NCBI RefSeq assembly: GCF_032854445.1
Contig: NW_027018105.1
Location: 1 to 64,000 of the forward strand
Direction of reading: 5' to 3'
Origin: Liolophura sinensis
Lineage: Eukaryota; Mollusca; Polyplacophora; Chitonida; Chitonidae
Length of the DNA: 64,000 nucleotides
The notes below the pieces were generated by a model. The model did not search any database. It was given only the letters and a program-made list of their open reading frames with translations, and was not told where the DNA came from. Shown piece by piece: positions 25,375 to 37,000 of this stretch. The position numbers and the translations under genes are program-made. How positions within the stretch are numbered: position 1 is the first letter of the stretch; each line of letters begins with the position of its first letter.

Positions 25375-25923
25375 TTGAATGATCATTTATGTCATAATCA
25401 CGTGCCCAGCAACGGCTCTTACTCCATGGAAACCAGGGAAATTTGCAATTTTTCAACAGCTGCCGATGCCTGGCTCAATTCCGCATCTTTTGGCACCTTA
25501 CTGAAGTGGGTCAGTGTTCAGTTGTACTTTTTACAGCAGACTGTATCAAGTACCTTTTTTTTTTTATCTACAAATGGTCTGGTTTCTCTACACGTAGATA
25601 AAGACATTGAGATTGTCTTGCACTTAGAAGTAAGACAATTGCTGGGTGAGTTAAATGGGCTTAGACCAAAGATTTCAGGTCTTCTGGGCTACCGAAGGGC
25701 ACATAACTTATAGTCAAAAGTTGAATATAGTAATGACCAGTCGCGATTGTACAGAGTACAGTGTAGCCGGTTTCAATTAACAAAAAGACCAGGTAAAAAT
25801 GCAAAAGTGGAAAAACTGTTCCAGTGCTGCTGGTAAGAGGCTAATCCGACGTATTTTGTGACGAGAAATCGAATGGTGCAAACCGCGTTGCTCTCCGACC
25901 AATACTTTTGGCTGTAGCGACAA
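25375..25923 (+). repeat. Representative monomer, subfamily CT (poly-T)
   Basis: A type C unit in which the usual 'ccttgtgttttt' became 'cc' followed by a T run of about 10-13, then 'atctacaaatggtctgg' and 'tttctctacacg'. The hairpin is altered to 'gggcttagacc'. Copies start at 22079, 24826, 25375, 28120 and 35805. A likely relative of the progenitor, with 'gtgttttttatctac' and no extended run, starts at 44569. Confidence 0.85.
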
Positions 25924-27021
25924 TTGAATGATCATTGATGTCATAATCACGTGCCCAGCAACGGCTCTTACTCCATGGAAACCAGGGAAATTTGCAATTT
26001 TTCAACAGCTGCCGATGCCTGGCCCAATTCCGCATCTTTTGGCACCTTATAAATGTGGGTCAGTGTTTAGTTGTACTTTTTACAGCAGATTGTATCAAGT
26101 ACCTTGTGTTTTTTATGTACAAATGGTCTGGTTTTTCTACACGTAGATAAAGACATTGAGATTGTCTTGCACTTAGAAGTAAGACAATTGCTGGGTGAGT
26201 TAAATGGGCTTAGCCCAAAGATTTGACGTCTTCTGGGCTACCGAAGGGCACATAACTTATAGTCAAAAGTTGAATATAGTAATGACCAGTCGCGATTGTA
26301 CAGAGTACAGTGTAGCCGATTTCAATTAACAAAAAGACCAGGCAAAAATGCAAAAGTGGAAAAACTGTTCCAGTGGTACTAGTAAGAGGCTAATCCGACG
26401 TATTTTGTGACGAGAAATCGAATGGTGCAATCCGCGTTGCTCTCCGACCAATATTTTTGGCTGTAGCGACAATTGAATAATCATTTATGTCATAATCACG
26501 TGCGTAGCAACGGCTCTTACTCCATGGAAACCAGGGAAATTTGCAATTTGTCAACAGCTGCCGATGCCTGGCTCAATTCCGCATCTTTTGGCACCTTACT
26601 GAAGTGGGTCAGTGTTCAGTTGTACTTTTTACAGCAGACTGCATCAAGTACCTTGTGTTTTTCATGTACAAATGGTGTGGTTTTTCTACACGTAGATAAA
26701 GACATTGAGATTGTCTTGCACTTAGAAGTAAGGCAATTGCTGGGTGAGTTAAATGGGCTTAGCCCAAAGATTTGACGTCTTCTGGGCTACCGAAGGGCAC
26801 ATAACTTATAGTCAAAAGTTGAATATAGTAATGACAAGTTGCGATTGTACAGAGTACAGTGTAGCCGATTTCAATTAACAAAAAGACCAGGCAAAAATGC
26901 AAAAGTGGAAAAACTGTTCCAGTGCTGCTGGTAACAGGCTAATCCGACGTATTTTGTGACGAGAAATCGAATGGTGCAAACCGCGTTGCTCTCCGACCAA
27001 TACTTTTGGCTGTAGCGACAA

Positions 27022-27570
27022 TTGAATGATCATTGATGTCATAATCACGTGCCCAGCAACGGCTCTTACTCCATGGAAACCAGGGATATTTGCAATTTTT
27101 TAACAGCTGCCGATGCCTGGCCCAATTCCGCATCTTTTGGCGCCTTATAAATGTGGGTCTGTGTTTAGTTGTACTTTTTACAGCAGACTGTATCAAGTAC
27201 CTTGTGTTTTTTATGTACAAATGGTCTGGTTTTTCTACACGTAGATAAAGACATTGAGATTGTCTTGGACTTAGAAGTAAGACAATTGCTGGGTGAGTTA
27301 AATGGGCTTAGCCCAAAGATTTGACGTCTTCTGGGCTACCGAAGGGCACATAACTTATAGTCAAAAGTTGAATATAGTAATGACCAGTCGCGATTTTACA
27401 GAGTACAGTGTAGCCGATTTCAATTAACTAAAAGACCAGGTAAAAATGCAAAAGTGGAAAAACTGTTCCAGTGCTGCTGGTAAGAGGCTAATCCGACGTA
27501 TTTTGTGACGAGAAATCGAATGGTGCAAACCGCGTTGCTCTCCGACCAATACTTTTGGCTGTAGTGACAA
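27022..27570 (+). repeat. Representative monomer, type A ('TATAAA' type)
   Basis: This unit defines type A: 'gatcattgatgtcat' at the left end, 'aattttttaacagctg', 'ggcccaattccg', then 'ccttataaatgtggg' and 'gtgtttag'. The TATAAAT word (27146-27152) creates an in-frame TAA, so the long frame found in types B and C is always broken here. Near-identical copies start at 20981, 23728, 32511, 33060, 34707 and 40196. A derivative A' with 'tctttttcacctgataaat' starts at 29767 and 37452. Confidence 0.88.
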
Positions 27571-28119
27571 TTGAATGATCACTTATGTCATAATCACGTG
27601 CAGAGCAACGGCTCTTACTCCATGGAAACCAGGGAAATTTGCAATTTTTCAACACCTGCCGATGCCTGGCTCAATTCCGCATCTTTTGGCACCTTACTGA
27701 AGTGGGTCAGTGTTCAGTTGTACTTTTTACAGCAGACTGTATCAAGTACCTTGTATTTTTCACGTACAAATGGTGTGGTTTTTCTACACGTAGATAAAGA
27801 CATTGAGATTGTCTTGCACTTAGAAGTAAGGCAATTGCTGGGTGAGTTAAATGGGCTTAGCCCAAAGATTTCAGGTCTTCTGGGCTACCGAAGGGCACAT
27901 AACTTATAGTCAAAAGTTGAATATAGTAATGACCAGTAGCAATTGTACAGAGTACAGTGTAGCCGATTTCAATTAACAAAAAGACCAGGCAAAAATGCAA
28001 AAGTGGAAAAACTGTTCCAGTGCTGCTGGTAAGAGGCTAATTCGACGTATTTTGTGACGAGAAATCGAATGGTGCAAACCGCGTTGCTCTCCGACCAATA
28101 CTTTTGGCTGTAGTGACAA
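27571..28119 (+). repeat. Representative monomer, subfamily C2
   Basis: A type C unit marked by 'gatcacttatgtcat', 'cacgtgcagagcaacgg' and 'ttcaacacctgcc' (loss of the cagctg palindrome). Most copies also have 'ccttgtatttttcacg' and a changed tcgcga site ('agtagcaatt' or 'agtagcgatt'). Copies start at 18786, 19884, 21530, 24277, 27571, 35256 and 42920. Those at 19884 and 42920 instead carry 'gataacgacattg' and 'cttcgacttag', so C2 is itself a mosaic group. Confidence 0.85.
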
Positions 28120-28668
28120 TTGAATGATCATTTATGTCATAATCACGTGCCCAGCAACGGCTCTTACTCCATGGAAACCAGGGAAATTTGCAATTTTTCA
28201 ACAACTGCCGATGCCTGGCTCAATTCCGCATCTTTTGGCACCTTACTGAAGTGGGTCAGTGTTCAGTTGTACTTTTTACAGCAGACTGTATCAAGTACCT
28301 TTTTTTTTTTATCTACAAATGGTCTGGTTTCTCTACACGTAGATAAAGACATTGAGATTGTCCTGCACTTAGAAGTAAGACAATTGCTGGGTGAGTTAAA
28401 TGGGCTTAGACCAAAGATTTTACGTCTTCTGGGCTACCGAAGGGCACATAACTTATAGTCAAAAGTTGAATATAGTAATGACCAGTCGCGATTGTACAGA
28501 GTACAGTGTAGCCGGTTTCAATTAACAAAAAGACCAGGTAAAAATGCAAAAGTGGAAAAACTGTTCCAGTGCTGCTGGTAAGAGGCTAATCCGACGTATT
28601 TTGTGACAAGAAATCGAATGGTGCAAACCGCGTTGCTCTCCGACCAATACTTTTGGCTGTAGCGACAA
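28120..28668 (+). repeat. Chimeric CT monomer marking an unequal exchange
   Basis: Left part: 'attgtcctgcac' and 'gattttacgtc', as in the 24826 unit. Right part: 'gaccagtcgcgatt', 'ccggtttcaatt' and 'caggtaaaaatg', as in the 25375 unit; the 24826 unit instead has 'agtagcgatt', 'ccgatttc' and 'aggcaaaaatg'. The switch lies between 28421 and 28487. In this second copy one CT unit is therefore missing and 28120 is followed directly by A (28669). The same chimera is found at 35805. Confidence 0.88.
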
Positions 28669-31600
28669 TTGAATGATCATTGATGTCATAATCACGTGCC
28701 CAGCAACGGCTCTTACTCCATGGAAACCAGGGAAATTTGCAATTTTTCAACAGCTGCCGATGCCTGGCCCAATTCCGCATCTTTTGGCACCTTATAAATG
28801 TGGGTCAGTGTTTAGTTGTACTTTTTACAGCAGATTGTATCAAGTACCTTGTGTTTTTTATGAGCAAATGGTCTCGTTTTTCTACACGTAGATAAAGACA
28901 TTGAGATTGTCTTGCACTTAGAAGTAAGACAATTGCTGGGTGAGTTAAATGGGCTTAGCCCAAAGATTTGACGTCTTCTGGGCTACAGAAGGGCACATAA
29001 CTTATAGTCAAAAGTTGAATATAGTAATGACCAGTCGCGATTGTACAGAGTACAGTGTAGCCGATTTCAATTAACAAAAAGACCAGGCAAAAATGCAAAA
29101 GTGGAAAAACTGTTCCAGTGGTACTTGTAAGAGGCTAATCCGACGTATTTTGTGACGAGAAATCGAATGGTGCAATCCGCGTTGCTCTCCGACCAATATT
29201 TTTGGCTGTAGCGACAATTGAATGATCATTTATGTCATAATCACGTGCGTAGCAACGGCTCTTACTCCATGGAAACCAGGGAAATTTGCAATTTGTCAAC
29301 AGCTGCCGATGCCTGGCTCAATTCCGCATCTTTTGGCACCTTACTGAAGTGGGTCAGTGTTCAGTTGTACTTTTTACAGCAGACTGCATCAAGTACCTTG
29401 TGTTTTTCATGTACAAATGGTGTGGTTTTTCTACACGTAGATAAAGACATTGAGATTGTCTTGCACTTAGAAGTAAGGCAATTGCTGGGTGAGTTAAATG
29501 GGCTTAGCCCAAAGATTTCAGGTCTTCTGGGCTACCGAAGGGCACATAACTTATAGTCAAAAGTTGAATATAGTAATGACAAGTTACGATTGTACAGAGT
29601 ACAGTGTAGCCGATTTCAATTAACAAAAAGACCAGGCAAAAATGCAAAAGTGGAAAAACTGTTCCAGTGCTGCTGGTAACAGGCTAATCCGACGTATTTT
29701 GTGACGAGAAATCGAATGGTGCAAACCGCGTTGCTCTCCGACCAATACTTTTGCCTGTAGTGACAATTGAATGATCATTGATGTCATAATCACGTGCCCA
29801 GCAACGGCTCTTACTCCATGGAAACCAGGGATATTTGCAATTTTTTAACAGCTGCCGATGCCTGGCCCAATTCCGCATCTTTTTCACCTGATAAATGTGG
29901 GTCAGTGTTTAGTTGTAGTTTTTACAGCAGACTGTATCAAGTACCTTGTGTTTTTCACGTACAAATGGTGTGGTTTTTCTACACGTAGATAACGACATTG
30001 AGATTGTCTTCGACTTAGAAGTAAGACAATTGCTGGGTGAGTTAAATGGGCTTGGCCCAAAGATTTCAGGTCTTCTGGGCTACCGAAGGGCACATAACTT
30101 ATAGTCAAAAGTTGAATATAGTAATGACCAGTCGCGATTGTACAGAGTACAGTGTAGCCGGTTTCAATTAACAAAAAGACCAGGCAAAAATGCAAAAGTG
30201 GAAAAACTGTTCCAGTGCTGCTGGTAAGAGGCTAATCCGACGTATTTTGTGACGACAAATCGAATGGTGCAAACCGCGTTGCTCTGCGACTAACACTTTT
30301 GGCTGTAGTGACAATTGAATGATCATTTATGTCATAATCACGTGCACAGCAACGGCTCTTACTCCATGGAAACCGGGGAAATTTGCAATTTTTCAACAGC
30401 TGCCGATGCCTGGCTCAATTCCGCATCTTTTGGCACCTTATTCATGTGGGTTTGTGGTCAGTTGTACTTTTTACAGCAGACTGTATCAAGTACCTTGTGT
30501 TTTTTATGTACAAATGGTGTGGTTTCTCTACACGTAGATAAAGACATTGAGATTGTCTTGCACTTAGAAGTAAGACAATTGCTGGGTGAGTTAAATGGGC
30601 TTAGACCAAAGATTTGACGTCTTCTGGGCTACCGAAGGGCACATAACTTATAGTCAAAAGTTGAATATAGTAATGACCAGTCGCGATTGTACAGAGTACA
30701 GTGTAGCCGGTTTCAATTAACAAAAAGACCAGGTAAAAATGCAAAAGTGGAAAAACTGTTCCAGTGCTGCAGGTAAGAGGCTAATCCGACGTATTTTGTG
30801 ACGAGAAATCGAATGGTGCAAACCGCGTTGCTCTCCGACCAATACTTTTGGCTGTAGCGACAATTGAATGATCATTGATGTCATAATCACGTGCCCAGCA
30901 ACGGCTCTTACTCCATGGAAACCAGGGAAATTTGCAATTTTTCAACAGCTGCCGATGCCTGGCCCAATTCCGCATCTTTTGGCACCTTATAAATGTGGGT
31001 CAGTGTTTAGTTGTACTTTTTACAGCAGATTGTATCAAGTACCTTGTGTTTTTTATGTACAAATGGTCTGGTTTTTCTACACGTAGATAAAGACATTGAG
31101 ATTGTCTTGCACTTAGAAGTAAGACAATTGCTGGGTGAGTTAAATGGGCTTAGCCCAAAGATTTGACGTCTTCTGGGCTACCGAAGGGCACATAACTTAT
31201 AGTCAAAAGTTGAATATAGTAATGACCAGTCGCGATTGTACAGAGTACAGTGTAGCCGATTTCAATTAACAAAAAGACCAGGCAAAAATGCAAAAGTGGA
31301 AAAACTGTTCCAGTGGTACTAGTAAGAGGCTAATCCGACGTATTTTGTGACGAGAAATCGAATGGTGCAATCTGCGTTGCTCTCCGACCAATACTTTTGG
31401 CTGTAGCGACAATTGAATGATCATTTATGTCATAATCACGTGCGTAGCAACGGCTCTTACTCCATGGAAACCAGGGAAATTTGCGATTTGTCAACAGCTG
31501 CCGATGCCTGGCTCAATTCCGCATCTTTTGGCACCTTATTCATGTGGGTCTGTGGTCAGTTGTACTTTTTACAGCAGACTGTATCAAGTACCTTGTGTTT

Positions 31601-31961
31601 TTTATCTACAAATGGTGTGGTTTTTCTACACGTAGATAAAGACATTGAGATTGTCTTGCACTTAGAAGTAAGACAATTGCTGGGTGAGTTAAATGGGCCT
31701 GGCCCAAAGATTTCAGGTCTTCTGGGCTACCGAAGGGCACATAACTTATAGTCAAAAGTTGAATATAGTAATGACCAGTCGCGATTGTACAGAGTACAGT
31801 GTAGCCGGTTTCAATTAACAAAAAGACCAGGCAAAAATGCAAAAGTGGAAAAACTGTTCCAGTGCTGCTGGTAAGAGGCTAATCCGACGTATTTTGTGAC
31901 GACAAATCGAATGGTGCAAACCGCGTTGCTCTGCGACTAACACTTTTGGCTGTAGTGACAA

Positions 31962-32510
31962 TTGATTGATCATTTATGTCATAATCACGTGCACAGCAAC
32001 GGCTCTTACTCCATGGAAACCGGGGAAATTTGCAATTTTTCAACAGCTGCCGATACCTGGCTCAATTCCGCATCTTTTGGCACCTTATTCATGTGGGTCT
32101 GTGGTCAGTTGTACTTTTTACAGCAGACTGTATCAAGTACCTTGTGTTTTTTATGTACAAATGCTGTGGTTTTTCTACACGTAGATAAAGACATTGAGAT
32201 TGTCTTGCACTTAGAAGTAAGACAATTGCTGGGTGAGTTAAATGGGCTTAGCCCAAAGATTTGACGTCTTCTGGGCTACCGAAGGGCACATAACTTATAG
32301 TCAAAAGTTGAATATAGTAATGACCAGTCTCGATTGTACAGAGTACAGTGTAGCCGATTTCATTTAACAAAAAGACCAGGTAAAAATGCAAAAGTGGAAA
32401 AACTGTTCCAGTGCTGCTGGTAAGAGGCTAATCCGACGTATTTTGTGACGAGAAATCGAATGGTGCAAACCGCGTTGCTCTCCGACCAATACTTTTGGCT
32501 GTAGCGACAA
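31962..32510 (+). repeat. Representative monomer, type B ('TTCATG' type)
   Basis: This unit defines type B: 'cgtgcacagcaacgg', 'aaaccggggaaatttgc', 'gatacctggctc', 'ccttattcatgtggg' and 'tctgtggtcagttg'. Close relatives start at 1629, 5471, 7269, 8365, 8915, 12206, 15492, 39647, 41294 and 41823. A mosaic form B' (left end with 'cgtgcgtagc' or 'cgtgcctagc', right part of type B) starts at 13847, 14943, 17138, 18235, 31413 and 39098. Confidence 0.87.
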
Positions 32511-34065
32511 TTGAATGATCATTGATGTCATAATCACGTGCCCAGCAACGGCTCTTACTCCATGGAAACCAGGGATATTTGCAATTTTTTAACAGCTGCC
32601 GATGCCTGGCCCAATTCCGCATCTTTTGGCGCCTTATAAATGTGGGTCTGTGTTTAGATGTACTTTTTACAGCAGACTGTATCAAGTACCTTGTGTTTTT
32701 TATGTACAAATGGTCTGGTTTTTCTACACGTAGATAAAGACATTGAGATTGTCTTGGACTTAGAAGTAAGACAATTGCTGGGTGAGTTAAATGGGCTTAG
32801 CCCAAAGATTTGACGTCTTCTGGGCTACCGAAGGGCACATAACTTATAATCAAAAGTTGAATATAGTAATGACCAGTCGCGATTGTACAGAGTACAGTGT
32901 AGCCGATTTCAATTAACTAAAAGACCAGGTAAAAATGCAAAAGTGGAAAAACTGTTCCAGTGCTGCTGGTAAGAGGCTAATCCGACGTATTTTGTGACGA
33001 GAAATCGAATGGTGCAAACCGCGTTGCTCTCCGACCAATACTTTTGGCTGTAGCGACAATTGAATGATCATTGATGTCATAATCACGTGCCCAGCAACGG
33101 CTCTTACTCCATGGAAACCATGGATATTTGCAATTTTTTAACAGCTGCCGATGCCTGGCCCAATTCCGCATCTTTTGGCGCCTTATAAATGTGGGTCTGT
33201 GTTTAGTTGTACTTTTTACAGCAGACTGTATCAAGTACCTTGTGTTTTTTATGTACAAATGGTCTGGTTTTTCTACACGTAGATAAAGACATTGAGATTG
33301 TCTTGGACTTAGAAGTAAGACAATTGCTGGGTGAGTTAAATGGGCTTAGCCCAAAGATTTGACGTCTTCTGGGCTACCGAAGGGCACATAACTTATAGTC
33401 AAAAGTTGAATATAGTAATGACCAGTCGCGATTGTACAGAGTACAGTGTAGCCGATTTCAATTAACTAAAAGACCAGGTAAAAATGCAAAAGTGGAAAAA
33501 CTGTTCCAGTGCTGCTGGTAAGAGGCTAATCCGACGTATTTTGTGACGAGAAATCGAATGGTGCAATCCGCGTTGCTCTCCGACCAATACTTTTGGCTGT
33601 AGCGACAATTGAATGATCATTTATGTCATAATCACGTGCGTAGCAACGGCTCTTACTCCATGGAAACCAGGGAAATTTGCAATTTGTCAACAGCTGCCGA
33701 TGCCTGGCTCATATCCGCATCTTTTGGCACCTTACTGAAGTGGGTCAGTGTTCAGTTGTACTTTTTACAGCAGACTGCATCAAGTACCTTGTGTTTTTCA
33801 TGTACAAATGGTGTGGTTTTTCTACACGTAGATAAAGACATTGAGATTGTCTTGCACTTAGAAGTAAGGCAATTGCTGGGTGAGTTAAATGGGCTTAGCC
33901 CAAAGATTTGACGTCTTCTGGGCTACCGAAGGGCACATAACTTATAGTCAAAAGTTGAATATAGTAATGACAAGTTGCGATTGTACAGAGTACAGTGTAG
34001 CCGATTTCAATTAACAAAAAGACCAGGCAAAAATGCAAAAGTGGAAAAACTGTTCCAGTGCTACC

Positions 34066-37000
34066 AGTAAGAGGCTAATCCGACGTATTTTGTGACGAGA
34101 AATCGAATGGTGCAATCCGCGTTGCTCTCCGACCAATATTTTTGGCTGTAGCGACAATTGAATAATCATTTATGTCATAATCACGTGCGTAGCAACGGCT
34201 CTTACTCCATGGAAACCAGGGAAATTTGCAATTTGTCAACAGCTGCCGATGCCTGGCTCAATTCCGCATCTTTTGGCACCTTACTGAAGTGGGTCAGTGT
34301 TCAGTTGTACTTTTTACAGCAGACTGCATCAAGTACCTTGTGTTTTTCATGTACAAATGGTGTGGTTTTTCTACACGTAGATAAAGACATTGAGATTGTC
34401 TTGCACTTAGAAGTAAGGCAATTGCTGGGTGAGTTAAATGGGCTTAGCCCAAAGATTTGACGTCTTCTGGGCTACCGAAGGGCACATAACTTATAGTCAA
34501 AAGTTGAATATAGTAATGACAAGTTGCGATTGTACAGAGTACAGTGTAGCCGATTTCAATTAACAAAAAGACCAGGCAAAAATGCAAAAGTGGAAAAACT
34601 GTTCCAGTGCTGCTGGTAACAGGCTAATCCGACGTATTTTGTGACGAGAAATCGAATGGTGCAAACCGCGTTGCTCTCCGACCAATACTTTTGGCTGTAG
34701 CGACAATTGAATGATCATTGATGTCATAATCACGTGCCCAGCAACGGCTCTTACTCCATGGAAACCAGGGATATTTGCAATTTTTTAACAGCTGCCGATG
34801 CCTGGCCCAATTCCGCATCTTTTGGCGCCTTATAAATGTGGGTCAGTGTTTAGTTGTACTTTTTACAGCAGACTGTATCAAGTACCTTGTGTTTTTTATG
34901 TACAAATGGTCTGGTTTTTCTACACGTAGATAAAGACATTGAGATTGTCTTGGACTTAGAAGTAAGACAATTGCTGGGTGAGTTAAATGGGCTTAGCCCA
35001 AAGATTTGACGTCTTCTGGGCTACCGAAGGGCACATAACTTATAGTCAAAAGTTGAATATAGTAATGACCAGTCGCGATTTTACAGAGTACAGTGTAGCC
35101 GATTTCAATTAACTAAAAGACCAGGTAAAAATGCAAAAGTGGAAAAACTGTTCCAGTGCTGCTGGTAAGAGGCTAATCCGACGTATTTTGTGACGAGAAA
35201 TCGAATGGTGCAAACCGCGTTGCTCTCCGACCAATACTTTTGGCTGTAGTGACAATTGAATGATCACTTATGTCATAATCACGTGCAGAGCAACGGCTCT
35301 TACTCCATGGAAACCAGGGAAATTTGCAATTTTTCAACACCTGCCGATGCCTGGCTCAATTCCGCATCTTTTGGCACCTTACTGAAGTGGGTCAGTGTTC
35401 AGTTGTACTTTTTACAGCAGACTGTATCAAGTACCTTGTATTTTTCACGTACAAATGGTGTGGTTTTTCTACACGTAGATAAAGACATTGAGATTGTCTT
35501 GCACTTAGAAGTAAGGCAATTGCTGGGTGAGTTAAATGGGCTTAGCCCAAAGATTTCAGGTCTTCTGGGCTACCGAAGGGCACATAACTTATAGTCAAAA
35601 GTTGAATATAGTAATGACCAGTAGCAATTGTACAGAGTACAGTGTAGCCGATTTCAATTAACAAAAAGACCAGGCAAAAATGCAAAAGTGGAAAAACTGT
35701 TCCAGTGCTGCTGGTAAGAGGCTAATTCGACGTATTTTGTGACGAGAAATCGAATGGTGCAAACCGCGTTGCTCTCCGACCAATACTTTTGGCTGTAGTG
35801 ACAATTGAATGATCATTTATGTCATAATCACGTGCCCAGCAACGGCTCTTACTCCATGGAAACCAGGGAAATTTGCAATTTTTCAACAACTGCCGATGCC
35901 TGGCTCAATTCCGCATCTTTTGGCACCTTACTGAAGTGGGTCAGTGTTCAGTTGTACTTTTTACAGCAGACTGTATCAAGTACCTTTTTTTTTTTATCTA
36001 CAAATGGTCTGGTTTCTCTACACGTAGATAAAGACATTGAGATTGTCCTGCACTTAGAAGTAAGACAATTGCTGGGTGAGTTAAATGGGCTTAGACCAAA
36101 GATTTTACGTCTTCTGGGCTACCGAAGGGCACATAACTTATAGTCAAAAGTTGAATATAGTAATGACCAGTCGCGATTGTACAGAGTACAGTGTAGCCGG
36201 TTTCAATTAACAAAAAGACCAGGTAAAAATGCAAAAGTGGAAAAACTGTTCCAGTGCTGCTGGTAAGAGGCTAATCCGACGTATTTTGTGACAAGAAATC
36301 GAATGGTGCAAACCGCGTTGCTCTCCGACCAATACTTTTGGCTGTAGCGACAATTGAATGATCATTGATGTCATAATCACGTGCCCAGCAACGGCTCTTA
36401 CTCCATGGAAACCAGGGAAATTTGCAATTTTTCAACAGCTGCCGATGCCTGGCCCAATTCCGCATCTTTTGGCACCTTATAAATGTGGGTCAGTGTTTAG
36501 TTGTACTTTTTACAGCAGATTGTATCAAGTACCTTGTGTTTTTTATGAGCAAATGGTCTCGTTTTTCTACACGTAGATAAAGACATTGAGATTGTCTTGC
36601 ACTTAGAAGTAAGACAATTGCTGGGTGAGTTAAATGGGCTTAGCCCAAAGATTTGACGTCTTCTGGGCTACAGAAGGGCACATAACTTATAGTCAAAAGT
36701 TGAATATAGTAATGACCAGTCGCGATTGTACAGAGTACAGTGTAGCCGATTTCAATTAACAAAAAGACCAGGCAAAAATGCAAAAGTGGAAAAACTGTTC
36801 CAGTGGTACTTGTAAGAGGCTAATCCGACGTATTTTGTGACGAGAAATCGAATGGTGCAATCCGCGTTGCTCTCCGACCAATATTTTTGGCTGTAGCGAC
36901 AATTGAATGATCATTTATGTCATAATCACGTGCGTAGCAACGGCTTTTACTCCATGGAAACCAGGGAAATTTGCAATTTGTCAACAGCTGCCGATGCCTG

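Larger units (their letters stand above)
25176..28420 (+). repeat. 6-mer higher-order repeat (3,294 bp), copy 2
   Basis: Monomers CT 25375, A 25924, C 26473, A 27022, C2 27571 and the left part of CT 28120 match copy 1. The match stops between 28421 and 28487. There the 28120 unit switches from the 24826 lineage ('gattttacgtc') to the 25375 lineage ('cagtcgcgatt', 'ccggtttc', 'aggtaaaaatg'). From 26381 on, this segment is also part of the 14-mer duplication. Confidence 0.9.
26381..34065 (+). repeat. 14-mer duplication (7,685 bp), copy 1
   Basis: Monomers C 26473, A 27022, C2 27571, CT 28120, A 28669, C 29218, A' 29767, B 30315, A 30864, B' 31413, B 31962, A 32511, A 33060, C 33609. Bases 26381-33176 match 34066-40861 at an offset of 7685. 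By eye I find three differences: t/a at 27160/34845, 'ggctcttact' versus 'ggcttttact' near 29265/36950, and 'ttagatgtac' versus 'ttagttgtac' near 32657/40342. Bases 33177-34065 have no counterpart at the far end of copy 2. Confidence 0.92.
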
